A stretch of 48,839 bases of DNA from Lacrimispora amygdalina (GCF_003432035.1 NZ_QOHO01000106.1:1-48839), one strand, 5' to 3'. Positions 7,550 through 16,494 are shown, numbered from the stretch's first letter. Translations and numbers: made by a program. Notes: generated from the sequence alone by a model not told the origin.

Positions 7550-7566
7550 ATTACATAATTGTTACA
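7550..7566 (-). promoter_or_regulatory. WalR (YycF)-type operator
   Basis: The minus strand reads TGTAACAATTATGTAAT, an exact fit to the WalR consensus of two TGTWAH hexamers spaced by 5 bp. It lies upstream of an NlpC/P60 gene, the class of gene WalRK controls in Firmicutes. A second, imperfect copy (TGTCAC-N5-TGTAAC, minus) lies around 7673-7690. Confidence 0.6.
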
Positions 7567-7601
7567 TTTCGAATTATATCCTCTCTTTCAGAATTTGTCA
7601 A

Positions 7602-7642
7602 GCAAAAACGGCATTTATGACCATTCAAAGTCATAAATGCCG
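7602..7642 (-). terminator. rho-independent terminator after the DUF1700 gene
   Basis: Perfect 13-bp inverted repeat, arms 7609-7621 and 7630-7642 (CGGCATTTATGAC and its complement), followed on the minus strand by TTTTTGCTT. Confidence 0.85.
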
Positions 7643-7690
7643 TTACACTTTTGTAATATATTCCATTTATATTGTTACATAATAGTGACA

Positions 7691-8170
7691 TTATCGTTTC
7701 AATCCTTTTATAAACCAGTAAATAAGTCCAATTAAAAGCAGCGGTCCCATCAGAGGCGCCAGAAGGCTGAAAATACCGGTTACGATTGTTGCAGCAAGGA
7801 AGAAAAAAAGAACAATTGCAACAACTCCAAGGAGCTTCCAATACCATTTACTTAAATCATAATAATGCATTCCCCGTCTTTCCTGACCGGGTTCCTCATA
7901 AACATTCTGATCCTTTCCGGAAAAGGAGCTGTAAAAACTGCCGCTGCCACTGCTGCTGCTTTCTTTTGCATTCTCACTGGCTTCTATAATCGTCTTGGCA
8001 ATCAGTCTCGGGTCTCCGATCGCTTCGGTAACAGCTTCTTCCGAAGAGCCCTTTAAAACTTCTCCACGGATATATTCTTCGTAATATCTGATATTTTCTT
8101 CAACCACGCTGCCGGAAACTTCCCCTGTCAGGGTATCCCTTAAACGCTGTAAAAATTCCTGTCTGCTCAT
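7691..8170 (-). CDS. DUF1700/HAAS-domain membrane protein
   Basis: 159 residues. The first ~65 residues are the helical HAAS/DUF1700 domain (MSRQEFLQRLRDTL... YYEEYI ... AIGDPRLIAK), followed by a Ser/Gly-rich acidic linker, then one or two hydrophobic segments (LLGVVAIVLFFFLAATIV and LLAPLMGPLLLIGLIYWFI) and a short basic end. These proteins usually accompany a PadR-type regulator and act with membrane stress or signalling systems; no PadR gene is adjacent here. The ATG at 8170 has GGAGG 5 nt upstream; the longer frame begins with TTG inside that ribosome site. Confidence 0.8.
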   Translation of the reverse strand: MSRQEFLQRLRDTLTGEVSGSVVEENIRYYEEYIRGEVLKGSSEEAVTEAIGDPRLIAKTIIEASENAKESSSSGSGSFYSSFSGKDQNVYEEPGQERRGMHYYDLSKWYWKLLGVVAIVLFFFLAATIVTGIFSLLAPLMGPLLLIGLIYWFIKGLKR

Positions 8171-8206
8171 CTGAGCCTCCTTCAATAAAGTAAGTAACTT
8201 TCGACT

Positions 8207-8235
8207 ATTCTACCATTTGACAGGGGTTCCGTAAA
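8207..8235 (-). promoter_or_regulatory. probable promoter of the DUF1700 gene
   Basis: Minus strand TTTACG (8230-8235), 17-bp spacer, TAGAAT (8207-8212). The -35 is 4/6 and the -10 is 5/6 to consensus. Confidence 0.45.
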
Positions 8236-8280
8236 GAAATCTTATCTGAAAAAAATCTTAATTTTTCATAATGTGCCAGA

Positions 8281-10218
8281 CTACTCTACCCGTTCTTTTA
8301 TGATTCCCTCCCTGTAAGCTGCCACCAGCTCTTTTAAATCCTCAATTCTTCCAGCCAGTTCCGTTCCCTTATCCGTATCGGCGACCATCACCCGGTGTTT
8401 CATATTCTCAACAACCGAAACCTTTGGTGTACTCTCCTTATCCGGATCAAAAGGCTTATGTTCGGCTAAAGCAAGGTGATTGGAATTATAGATCAGTGTA
8501 TAGCCTGCAATTCCTGTTTTTGACTGATATGCCTTCGACAGCCCGCCATCTATAAGAAACAGCCTTCCTCCTGCTTTTACCGGAGATTCTCCTTCTTTTA
8601 TCTTAACCGGAACATGGCCGTTAATTATATGGGCACTCTCTCCGCAAAGTCCAAATTCTTTCAATATTTTTTCGCAGTATTCTTCCTTTATACTCAGTCG
8701 GTAATATGGATTCATCGGCTCCTTGTGCGTCTGATGGTCTTCAATAAAATAATGCTCAAAGGTCGTCATCTTTCCTTTTCCATATACCGGAGACTTGGCT
8801 CCGCACCATAGATACCACATAAAATCCCTGGCATCCCTGCTTTCAGAAGTATGCTCCGGAAGAAAATAGGCATTCTGGATCTTATTATCAACATAATCCA
8901 TGAGCGCTTTCCCGGAATAGAAAGCACCTTCCATCAGTAATTCCTCAAACGTACCATCTTCCCGCATGGGGATACAGCCATGATAAAGAAGATTGGAGTT
9001 ATAGCATTTATACATGCTTCCATGAGAATAGAGGAAACGGACATGGCGGTGAAGCAGTTCATTGTGCATAAATGACAGCTGCAGAGTTCTTAAAAGTTCC
9101 TCTTCCTCTTCATTCAGTGCCAGCGGATTTTCAGGATCAATGGTGGGAAAGGATGTATCAAGAAGCGGATATTCTTTTCCTTCCACAGTTACGGTTCCCT
9201 TTCCGTAATCGATGGATTCCAATAAAATTCTGTCATTCATTTCATACTCCGGATGGCGCTTTATAATCTGCCCCTCTACTTTAAACTGAATCACAGCAAT
9301 TGCCTTATGCATCTTGGCTGCCAGCCCCGGATCCACAGCATCGTAAATATTTTCATCAAGAATCTGGGGAGAAAAACGCTCGCATGGATCATTGCGGTAT
9401 ACTCTTGCGGCAAACATGGAAAGCGGTCTTAAATTAATCCCATACCCATCCTCCAGAACATCAAAACTGTTGTAGCTGATGGCAATTCTTAAAACATTGC
9501 AGATACATGCAAGATTGCCGGTTGCTGCTCCCATCCAGGATATATCATGGTTTCCCCACTGAATGTCCACATCATGAAACTGCAGGAGTTCATTCATAAT
9601 CATATCCGCTCTCGGTCCCCGGTCAAAAATATCTCCAATGATGTGAAGGCAGTCAATGGTTAAATTCTGAATCAGTTCACAAAGAGCTATGATAAATTTA
9701 TCTCCAATGCGGATATCAATAATCGACCTTATAATTTCGCTGTAGTATACCCGTTTATTGTCATCGTTATAATCAACATGAAGAAGTTCGTCTATGATAT
9801 AGGCAAATTCCGGAGGCATCTTTTTTCTGACCTTGGATCTGGTGTATTTTGAAGATACTACCTTGCAGATCTGAACCAGGCGGTAAATTGTCACTCTCTG
9901 CCAGTCATCATCTGCCTGTCCGCTAAGCTCCAGCTGGTTCATAATGCGATCCGGATAGTAAATTAGGTTTGCTAACTCCACCTCCTCCTTTTCCGGCAGG
10001 ATATGACTGAACGTTTCTGAAATCTTTTCCCGAATCACACCGGAAGCGCTCTTCAGCAGATGAATAAATGCCTCATGTTCCCCATGTAAGTCACTGAAAA
10101 AATACTCTGTCCCCTTGGGAAGTCCCTGAATGGCAGTCAGATTAATAATTTCACTGGAGGCTGCCCGGATAGTGGGATATTCCCTTGCCATAAGCTTTAA
10201 ATAAGCCAAATCTTTCAT
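8281..10218 (-). CDS. fbp: fructose-1,6-bisphosphatase class III
   Basis: Gluconeogenic enzyme converting fructose-1,6-bisphosphate to fructose-6-phosphate. At 645 residues it has the size of the firmicute-specific class III Fbp, unlike the ~330-residue class I enzyme. The metallophosphoesterase-type metal motifs are present: FSDLHGEHEAF, GDIFDRGPRAD, WGNHDISWMGAA and INGHVPVK with a late histidine. The start is the ATG at 10218 with GGGAG 9 nt upstream; the frame stays open to a GTG at 10245 that lies before the ribosome site. Monocistronic, with a TTGACG-type promoter ~45 bp upstream. No clear stem-T terminator was found in the 95 bp after the stop. Confidence 0.96.
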   Translation of the reverse strand: MKDLAYLKLMAREYPTIRAASSEIINLTAIQGLPKGTEYFFSDLHGEHEAFIHLLKSASGVIREKISETFSHILPEKEEVELANLIYYPDRIMNQLELSGQADDDWQRVTIYRLVQICKVVSSKYTRSKVRKKMPPEFAYIIDELLHVDYNDDNKRVYYSEIIRSIIDIRIGDKFIIALCELIQNLTIDCLHIIGDIFDRGPRADMIMNELLQFHDVDIQWGNHDISWMGAATGNLACICNVLRIAISYNSFDVLEDGYGINLRPLSMFAARVYRNDPCERFSPQILDENIYDAVDPGLAAKMHKAIAVIQFKVEGQIIKRHPEYEMNDRILLESIDYGKGTVTVEGKEYPLLDTSFPTIDPENPLALNEEEEELLRTLQLSFMHNELLHRHVRFLYSHGSMYKCYNSNLLYHGCIPMREDGTFEELLMEGAFYSGKALMDYVDNKIQNAYFLPEHTSESRDARDFMWYLWCGAKSPVYGKGKMTTFEHYFIEDHQTHKEPMNPYYRLSIKEEYCEKILKEFGLCGESAHIINGHVPVKIKEGESPVKAGGRLFLIDGGLSKAYQSKTGIAGYTLIYNSNHLALAEHKPFDPDKESTPKVSVVENMKHRVMVADTDKGTELAGRIEDLKELVAAYREGIIKERVE

Positions 10219-10261
10219 AAATACATTCTCCCTTTTTTTTGACACGGTTGCATTGCATTTA

Positions 10262-10288
10262 ATTTTATAGTATCATAAAAAACGTCAA
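10262..10288 (-). promoter_or_regulatory. probable fbp promoter
   Basis: Minus strand TTGACG (10283-10288), a 15-bp spacer and TAAAAT (10262-10267). Good boxes but a short spacer. Confidence 0.45.
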
Positions 10289-10377
10289 TTTTAAACCCCT
10301 TTCGCCTGCCTGTCTTTCATATTTCACCAGACTTTGAACGCGAAACCGGGAACTACCGCAACTATAAGGAGATACCT

Positions 10378-11184
10378 ATGGAACAATTATATGTTTTCGG
10401 AACTGGCAACGCCGCTGCCACCAGATGCTATAATACCTGCTTTGCAATAAAAAAAGACGAGGATTATTTTATGATTGACGCCGGAGGCGGCAACGGAATC
10501 CTCTCGATATTAAATGATATGAAGGTGGATCTGTCCCATATCCATCATATATTTGCAACACATGAACATACCGATCACATTCTGGGCATCATCTGGATGG
10601 TGCGTTTTATCGGAACCAGAATCAAATCCGGGAACTACGAAGGGGACTTAAATATTTACAGCCATAAAAATCTGGTTTCAGTAATCGACACCCTCTGCCG
10701 TCTGACTCTGCAGAAAAAATTTTATGAACTGATCGGAACCAGGATTCATTTAATTCCCGTAGAAAACGGAGAAACCAGATCCATACTTGGTTATGATATC
10801 ACCTTTTTTGATATCCATTCCACAAAAGCAGAGCAGTACGGATTCACCACAGTTCTTAATAATGGAAAACGCTTATCCTTTTTCGGTGATGAGCCCTATA
10901 ATCCCAAATACGCCGGATTTGTTGCAGGAAGCAGCTGGCTGCTCCACGAAACATTCTGCCTTTACAGAGACCGGGAAGTTTTTAAACCTTACGAAAAGCA
11001 TCACAGTACAGTTGCTGATGCCTGCCGGGTTGGGGAAGAATTAAAGGCGGACCATTTAATACTGTGGCATACAGAAGACAAAAATTTAGAAAACAGGAAA
11101 GAGCTTTATACCACGGAAGGCAGTCCCTTCTTTTCCGGAGAGCTTCTTATTCCGGAAGACAGGGAAATCATTGAACTTTCCTGA
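10378..11184 (+). CDS. metallo-beta-lactamase-fold hydrolase (RNase Z-like)
   Basis: 268 residues of the MBL superfamily. The metal-binding HxHxDH motif is THEHTDH (~residues 61-67), the Asp before it is in MIDAGGG, and later ligands are probably FFGDEP, LHETF and LWHTE. The GTGNAA start and the overall size resemble short RNase Z or arylsulfatase-like MBL proteins, but the long RNase Z exosite arm is not evident, so I leave the substrate open. ATAAGGAG precedes the ATG by 7 nt. Divergent from fbp and followed by the small cystatin-like gene in the same orientation. Confidence 0.8.
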   Translation: MEQLYVFGTGNAAATRCYNTCFAIKKDEDYFMIDAGGGNGILSILNDMKVDLSHIHHIFATHEHTDHILGIIWMVRFIGTRIKSGNYEGDLNIYSHKNLVSVIDTLCRLTLQKKFYELIGTRIHLIPVENGETRSILGYDITFFDIHSTKAEQYGFTTVLNNGKRLSFFGDEPYNPKYAGFVAGSSWLLHETFCLYRDREVFKPYEKHHSTVADACRVGEELKADHLILWHTEDKNLENRKELYTTEGSPFFSGELLIPEDREIIELS

Positions 11185-11262
11185 TAAAAAGATGAAAAAA
11201 ATTCACGCTCGTCCCCGGTACTGCATATGATATAACAATAGAAAAGCAAAGGAGTTTCTCAT

Positions 11263-11556
11263 ATGTTGTGCCCGGGCGGCTTTACCCCTTACCGTGACGT
11301 CGACTGCAGAGACCTGGCTATTTTCTATGAGGCCACCAGGGATTTACGCGGCACTACCTACAAGCCCTATCTGGTAGCAACACAGGAAGCCAGGGGAGTC
11401 AACTTCCGATTTATCTGCAACTCCACGATTATGACCAGACCTCCTCAGAATGCAATCACTATGGTGTGCATTTTTAAACCCTTTTGCAAAGAACACGATA
11501 AGGTCAGGGCGGTTGTGACGAGTATCTGTAAAATGGGATGCTATAATTGTTTTTAA
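11263..11556 (+). CDS. small cystatin-fold-like protein
   Basis: 97 residues, cytosolic by sequence (no signal peptide). The pattern LGG/PGGFxPYRD..D...F..AT..L.G..Y.P..VATQ...G.NF.F.C....T.P....MVCIFKPF resembles small stefin/cystatin-like proteins found in Clostridia. In those, a QVVAG-type motif is followed by a beta-hairpin and a hydrophobic strand. Here the motif reads QEARG, altered from the inhibitory consensus. The C-terminus is unusual: CKMGCYNCF with three Cys in the last seven residues, plus Cys earlier. AAGGAG lies 8 nt before the ATG and a strong terminator follows, so the gene is real. Protease inhibition is only a possibility. Confidence 0.65.
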   Translation: MLCPGGFTPYRDVDCRDLAIFYEATRDLRGTTYKPYLVATQEARGVNFRFICNSTIMTRPPQNAITMVCIFKPFCKEHDKVRAVVTSICKMGCYNCF

Positions 11557-11563
11557 AATATAA

Positions 11564-11597
11564 ATCGGAACGGTTTTCGCACCGTCCCGATTTTTTT
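11564..11597 (+). terminator. rho-independent terminator after the cystatin-like gene
   Basis: Arms 11564-11574 and 11581-11591 (ATCGGAACGGT / ACCGTCCCGAT, one mismatch) around TTTCGC, then TTTTTTT. It argues that the M23 gene starts after it, not at 11547. Confidence 0.9.
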
Positions 11598-11747
11598 AAT
11601 TCAGCATTCCCTTTTTCCAACACTGACCCGCTTTCCGCATTATCCGTCATAAATTCCGTTCTTTTCGCATATCATATATGGGAAAGCCAAAGAAAGCTGC
11701 TTTCCCTTTTCACATGCATCTTTCATGGAACGACAAGGAGAATTCTT

Positions 11748-12917
11748 ATGAACCCATTCAAAAAGAGTTTTACATCTTTCCCCGAGGCACGGCATCATCT
11801 TATTATTTACATAGAAATGATCATTCTTACGTTTCTTTTAGTCTCCCTATTTTTTATATCACCCAGCGGCAGATTCTCATTTCCAGTCGTGAATCAGGAA
11901 GAAAAAGCCAGTTCTTCGGAAGCAAAAAAGTATATAAAATGGGTGGATTTTGACGTAACTGCAAAAGCTATGCAGGAAGCCTTCCGTTATGATGTCAACA
12001 CCTGCCAGTCTGAAGTTCATTTAAACTGGGTGGATTTGCTTGCCTATCTGGGAGCCAGATATGGGGGGGATTTCTCCAGATATTCCAGCAAAGATTTAGA
12101 CTCGCTGGCTGAACAGCTCCTATCAGGAAAAACAATGGAAGAGCTGACTTGCAAAATGAAATATTACAATTATTACAGGGAAGCCTATGGAGCCGTGTTA
12201 GACGGTCTGGTTGGGCAATATGAGATTCAGATTCCTTCTGCCAATGCCCCGCTCTATGCCACACCGGATTTACTGCCGGATGGTTCCGTAAATCCCGATA
12301 AGGTCTGGGTAACCAAATACGGGTTAAAAGGCTATTCCCCCATTGCCAAAGGATTTCCCTACAATGATTTTGACGATTTCGGAACTGCCAGATCCTACGG
12401 ATTCAAACGCCAGCATTTAGGCCATGATATGATGGGTCAGGTTGGAACTCCTGTCATTGCGGTGGAAAGCGGCTATGTGGAAGCCATCGGGTGGAATCAA
12501 TACGGCGGTTGGAGGCTTGGTATCCGAAGTTTTGATGGAAAACGTTACTACTATTACGCCCATTTAAGAAAAAATTATCCCTATCACAAATCATTAAAAC
12601 AGGGCAGCATTGTAAATGCGGGAGATGTCATAGGATATCTGGGCCGTACCGGATACAGCCGGACAGAAAACACCAATAACATTAACCAGCCTCATCTTCA
12701 TTTCGGACTCCAGCTGATTTTTGATGAGTCCCAGAAAGAAGGAAACAATGAAATATGGGTGGACTGCTACGAACTGACCAAATTTTTGTCCATGAACCGC
12801 TCTGAAACAGTAAAGAATCAGGAGACCAAGGAATACAGCCGGGTCTACGGCATGAGAGATCCAGCCATTCCTGAAAATTTCGTTGCACCGCCTCCGCTTC
12901 CTGAAAAGGAGCAATAA
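11748..12917 (+). CDS. membrane-anchored M23 (LytM/DD-endopeptidase type) peptidase
   Basis: 389 residues. A basic N-terminus and one membrane helix (about 18-38) are followed by an extracytoplasmic spacer and a C-terminal M23 domain. The zinc site is complete: His223 and Asp227 (RQHLGHDMMG), catalytic-type His272 (YYAHLRK), and His316 and His318 (PHLHFGLQL). Such enzymes cut wall cross-bridges or act as spore/division regulators. The proline-rich C-terminus ends VAPPPLPEKEQ. The ATG at 11748 is chosen over the open frame from 11547 because AAGGAG lies 7 nt upstream, the hydrophobic anchor then sits at the N-terminus, and a terminator occupies 11564-11597. Confidence 0.88.
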   Translation: MNPFKKSFTSFPEARHHLIIYIEMIILTFLLVSLFFISPSGRFSFPVVNQEEKASSSEAKKYIKWVDFDVTAKAMQEAFRYDVNTCQSEVHLNWVDLLAYLGARYGGDFSRYSSKDLDSLAEQLLSGKTMEELTCKMKYYNYYREAYGAVLDGLVGQYEIQIPSANAPLYATPDLLPDGSVNPDKVWVTKYGLKGYSPIAKGFPYNDFDDFGTARSYGFKRQHLGHDMMGQVGTPVIAVESGYVEAIGWNQYGGWRLGIRSFDGKRYYYYAHLRKNYPYHKSLKQGSIVNAGDVIGYLGRTGYSRTENTNNINQPHLHFGLQLIFDESQKEGNNEIWVDCYELTKFLSMNRSETVKNQETKEYSRVYGMRDPAIPENFVAPPPLPEKEQ

Positions 12918-12930
12918 AAAACAATGATAA

Positions 12931-12980
12931 GAAGCTTATTCCGGATTCTTTCAATCAATCTGTGAATAAGCTCCTTTTTA
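12931..12980 (+). terminator. rho-independent terminator after the M23 gene
   Basis: Arms GAAGCTTATTC (12931-12941) and GAATAAGCTCC (12964-12974) followed by TTTTTA. Confidence 0.8.
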
Positions 12981-13014
12981 TGGATTTTACATTTTTTTCC
13001 AGTGCAAAAAATGT

Positions 13015-13020
13015 TATAAT
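13015..13020 (+). promoter_or_regulatory. -10 box of the GH39 gene promoter
   Basis: A perfect TATAAT lies 46 bp before the GH39 start. The -35 position holds only a T-run, so the promoter probably needs an activator; the YesN-type regulator of this locus is the obvious candidate. Confidence 0.5.
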
Positions 13021-13066
13021 ATAGAAAACTCTTTAAGCAGACCATATTCAGGGGAAGGGGAATTAA

Positions 13067-14596
13067 ATGGAAAAGCAAATCAGTTACCAGATAGGAAATG
13101 AAACAGAATGCAGTTTTAAGAATCACGCAGATTACTGTGTCGGTACAGGGCGGATGGGGCTGGCCCTGCAGCAGCAGTATCAGGAACAGTTAAAGCTGGT
13201 GCAGGAACAGATCGGTTTCAGACATATCAGAGGGCATGGGATCTTTTGTGATGATATGGCGATTTATCAGGAATATACGGATGAATCAGGCAGCATCAGG
13301 GCGGAATACAATTTTACATATTTAGATATGGTCATGGATGCTTATCAGAAACTGGGGATTAAACCGTTTTTAGAGCTGGGTTTTATGCCTTATAAGATGG
13401 CTTCCGGTGATCAGACCGTCTTTTACTGGAAAGGAAATGTCACTCCGCCCAAAAGCTATGAGGCATGGTCCGGTCTGGTACAGGCTGTTCTTTTACACCT
13501 GATAGAACGTTATGGAAGGGAAGAGGTAGTAACCTGGCCGGTAGAGGTATGGAACGAGCCAAATCTTCCCGGATTCTGGAAAGATGCCGACAGGGAAGAA
13601 TATTTCCGTCTGTTTCAGGAAACCTATTATGCAGTAAAAAAGACTGACAGCCGCTTTCTGACAGGCGGACCGGCAATCTGCGGAGTCGACGACGTTCTCT
13701 GGCTGGAGAAATTCCTGGAATTTTGTGAAGCACAGGACTTAAAACCGGATTTTATCACTAGACACCATTACATGTTTGAAAAACCGGAACAATGCGGTCA
13801 TTACAGCTACGGCGCCTTAAGAGACCCCATGACCGCATTAGGCGAACTGAAGGTATCCCGTGAAATAATAGACAGCTTTGAAACATTTAAAGGATTGCCC
13901 ATGCATATAACGGAATTCAACACCTCCTACAGCCCAGACAGTCCCATTCACGATACCACAGTCAACGCTGCCTATGTGGCATGGCTTCTGTCTAAGCTGG
14001 GAGATTATTGCGAATCCTATTCTTACTGGACATTCGGCGATATTTTTGAGGAAAAGGGCGTGCCATTTACTCCATTCCACGGAGGATTTGGTCTGGTTGC
14101 AAACGGAACCATTCCCAAACCAACATTCTGGACCTTTGCCTTCTTTAATAAGCTGCAGGGCAGATGTATCCACCGTTCCGATGAACTGATTGTTGTGCAA
14201 AAAGAAGATGGGAGTTATTGCGCAACCGCATGGAATCTATGTCTGGAGCAAAAGGAATGTCTGCGGCTTTATTTGACTTTACCGGAAAAAGAGGAAGAAG
14301 AATACTGTCTGCTCACAAAGACCGTCGATGAAGCCCATGGAAACCCCAGAAAAATCTGGCATGATATGGGAGAACCTTCCTGGCTCTCAAAAGAAGAAAC
14401 TCAGATATTAAAAGACAGCGCACAGCCAGTTATTCATACAGAAACCTTTTGCGCTTCCTCTTGCGGCATTTCATTTTCTATATTGCTTCAGCCAAATGCA
14501 GTTGTATGGTTCCAGCTTAAGAAAATTAAAAAATGCAAAGACCGGGGGTATGATTACTTCCGCGGAGAAGACCCTGCGGCAGGTACCGGAAATTAA
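13067..14596 (+). CDS. glycoside hydrolase family 39 (beta-xylosidase-like), cytosolic
   Basis: 509 residues with no signal peptide, so it acts on imported oligosaccharides. The (beta/alpha)8 catalytic region carries the GH39 hallmarks: WPVEVWNEPNLPGFW with acid/base Glu164 and HITEFNTSY with nucleophile Glu283. RGHGIF near residue 57 and RHHYMF near 233 also fit GH39. The C-terminal ~120 residues form the expected beta-sandwich. The activity is most likely beta-xylosidase; other GH39 activities (for example alpha-L-iduronidase or beta-galactosidase) cannot be excluded. GGGGAAGGGG precedes the ATG. It converges on the ABC transporter genes, which face it across a shared terminator. Confidence 0.9.
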   Translation: MEKQISYQIGNETECSFKNHADYCVGTGRMGLALQQQYQEQLKLVQEQIGFRHIRGHGIFCDDMAIYQEYTDESGSIRAEYNFTYLDMVMDAYQKLGIKPFLELGFMPYKMASGDQTVFYWKGNVTPPKSYEAWSGLVQAVLLHLIERYGREEVVTWPVEVWNEPNLPGFWKDADREEYFRLFQETYYAVKKTDSRFLTGGPAICGVDDVLWLEKFLEFCEAQDLKPDFITRHHYMFEKPEQCGHYSYGALRDPMTALGELKVSREIIDSFETFKGLPMHITEFNTSYSPDSPIHDTTVNAAYVAWLLSKLGDYCESYSYWTFGDIFEEKGVPFTPFHGGFGLVANGTIPKPTFWTFAFFNKLQGRCIHRSDELIVVQKEDGSYCATAWNLCLEQKECLRLYLTLPEKEEEEYCLLTKTVDEAHGNPRKIWHDMGEPSWLSKEETQILKDSAQPVIHTETFCASSCGISFSILLQPNAVVWFQLKKIKKCKDRGYDYFRGEDPAAGTGN

Positions 14597-14616
14597 TAAT
14601 TTTCCTGACCTGCCGC
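14576..14616. terminator. terminator-like hairpin between convergent genes
   Basis: GCGGCAGGT (14576-14584) pairs with ACCTGCCGC (14608-14616), with an inner GGAAA/TTTTCC stem. T-runs are weak on both sides. It overlaps the end of the GH39 gene and precedes the permease stop at 14625. Confidence 0.5.
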
Positions 14617-14624
14617 CGTCTTTC

Positions 14625-15530
14625 CTATCCCTTAACGCCTCCAATTGTAAGACCGGTAACGAAATACCGCTGTAAAAACGGATAAAGGCACACAATTGGC
14701 AGCATGGTAAGTATGGTGGCAGCAGCGCGTACCGAGGTAGGCGTAACGGCCGCCACCGTATTTTTCATGGACTCTGCCGAAGTGCTCTGATTTGTTACAG
14801 AAGACAACAGCTTCATCAGCTCATACTGCAAGGTGGTCAGGCTGGAGTTCATTCGATTGTAAAGCATGGCATCAAACCAGGAATTCCAATGTCCTACCGC
14901 ACAGAATAATGCAATTGTGGCATATACCGGTTTACATAAAGGGGAGATAACCTTTGTAAATATAACCAGATCCCCCGCTCCGTCTAATTGAGCCGATTCT
15001 TCCAGACTGTCAGGAATTCCTGACATATAAGTACGGATTACCAGCATATTGAAGGCTCCTACCATACCGGGAATTACATAGACCAGAAAGCTGTTGGTAA
15101 GGCCTAAGCCCTTATATAGTAAGAAGGTAGGAATTAATCCTCCGTTCACATACATAGTAATGACCCAAAACAGGGCAAGCTGTCTCTTAAAAAGGAAACG
15201 TTTCCGGCTTACAATATAAGCGAGAAGAGCATTGGCTGCCAGTGCAGTGAGCGTTCCTATGACCGTTCTTGCTACAGTCACACAGGCTCCCACCAGTAGA
15301 TTATTCTTATGAACCACAGTAATGAAATTCTGAAATGTCCATTTTCTCGGCCATAAGTATAAACCGCCCCGGAGAGCATCGGTTCCGTCATTAAAGGCTA
15401 AAACCAGTGTGTTCCATACGGGATAAAGAGTAATGATCACAAATACAATCATGAATATGGTATTGAGGGAAACAAATATTTTATTGCCCAGTGCTACTTT
15501 CTTTTTACGTAATACCAAACTTCTCGTCAT
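14625..15530 (-). CDS. carbohydrate ABC transporter permease (LplC/YtcP type)
   Basis: 301 residues, about six membrane helices, with the cytoplasmic EAA loop (LEESAQLDGAGDLVIFTKVISPL, key residues E..QLDGAG) that docks onto the ATPase. It belongs to the CUT1 family subgroup paired with LplB-type permeases. The N-terminus is basic (MTRSLVLRKKKVALGNK). ATG with AAGGAGG 7 nt upstream, 11 bp after the lplB-like stop. No ATPase gene is present; CUT1 systems of this kind usually share a distant MsmK-type ATPase. Confidence 0.9.
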   Translation of the reverse strand: MTRSLVLRKKKVALGNKIFVSLNTIFMIVFVIITLYPVWNTLVLAFNDGTDALRGGLYLWPRKWTFQNFITVVHKNNLLVGACVTVARTVIGTLTALAANALLAYIVSRKRFLFKRQLALFWVITMYVNGGLIPTFLLYKGLGLTNSFLVYVIPGMVGAFNMLVIRTYMSGIPDSLEESAQLDGAGDLVIFTKVISPLCKPVYATIALFCAVGHWNSWFDAMLYNRMNSSLTTLQYELMKLLSSVTNQSTSAESMKNTVAAVTPTSVRAAATILTMLPIVCLYPFLQRYFVTGLTIGGVKG

Positions 15531-15541
15531 GTCTAACCTCC

Positions 15542-16477
15542 TTAGAATAAGCTTTCTTCACCGGCCCGTTTTGCCATCTCATTTGCAATTAATATGATCG
15601 CAATACTTACCACGCTTTTAAATATTCCTGCTGCAGTACCAAGAGAGTAATCCCCCTGGCTGATTCCCCATTTCAGAACGTAAATATCAATGGTCTGGGA
15701 TACACTCTGCACCAATCCGTTCCCTAACAGGTACTGAACTTCAAAGCCGGCATTTAAAACATTTCCTGCATTCATTAAAAGGAGAATAATAATGGTTGGC
15801 TTAATACCGGGCAGCGTGATGTATTTGATTCTGGCCCACCTTCCTGCCCCGTCTATGGCCGCCGCTTCATAGAGAGATGTATCAATGGCTGTAATGGAAG
15901 ACAGATAGATAATTGCATTCCAGCCCGTTTCCTTCCATACATTGGCGAAGGCAACAATACCCCAGAAATACTTTGGATATGCGAAGAAATTAAGTGGTTC
16001 CTTTAACAGATGAAAGCGAATGAAAAGATCATTGACTATTCCGGTTCCGGACAGAGCATCATGCAGAATGCCGGTAACTATAATCCATGATAAGAAATGA
16101 GGAAGGTAAGAGATTGTCTGTACTGCCTTTTTTCCCCCTTGAGACTTCACTTCATTTAAAAGAATTGCAAAGACAATTGCCATAACCATGGTGGTAATTA
16201 AGTTAATCACTCCCATGGCCAGGGTGTTTCTGATGACATGGATAAATCCATCATCAAGAAACAGCTGCCGGAATTTTCCAAGGCCTATAAATTTTGAATG
16301 AAAAAATCCTTCCTTGGGCTTATAATTTTCGAATGCCATGAGCCAGCCTGCAAGGGGCAGATAACAGAATATAAAACCATATATCACATAGCCTGCAGAC
16401 AACAGCAACAGAACCTTTTGTTTTTTTAGCTCTTTCCAGTTGATGTTTCCTTTTTTTACGTTTCCAATGGATGCCAC
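15542..16477 (-). CDS. carbohydrate ABC transporter permease (LplB type)
   Basis: 311 residues with six predicted helices and an EAA loop (YEAAAIDGAGRWARIKYITLPG region). The N-terminus is lysine-rich (VKKGNINWKELKKQKV), typical of LplB proteins. GTG start at 16477 with AAAGGAG 7 nt upstream. A hairpin with a T-run separates it from the binding-protein gene, so permeases are probably made at lower levels than the binding lipoprotein. Confidence 0.9.
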   Translation of the reverse strand: MASIGNVKKGNINWKELKKQKVLLLLSAGYVIYGFIFCYLPLAGWLMAFENYKPKEGFFHSKFIGLGKFRQLFLDDGFIHVIRNTLAMGVINLITTMVMAIVFAILLNEVKSQGGKKAVQTISYLPHFLSWIIVTGILHDALSGTGIVNDLFIRFHLLKEPLNFFAYPKYFWGIVAFANVWKETGWNAIIYLSSITAIDTSLYEAAAIDGAGRWARIKYITLPGIKPTIIILLLMNAGNVLNAGFEVQYLLGNGLVQSVSQTIDIYVLKWGISQGDYSLGTAAGIFKSVVSIAIILIANEMAKRAGEESLF

Positions 16478-16494
16478 GGTATCACTCCTTTGCT

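Noticed and set aside
11547-11747. Upstream extension of the M23 peptidase frame
   Set aside because: It spans a strong terminator, has no ribosome site and would bury the membrane anchor inside the protein.
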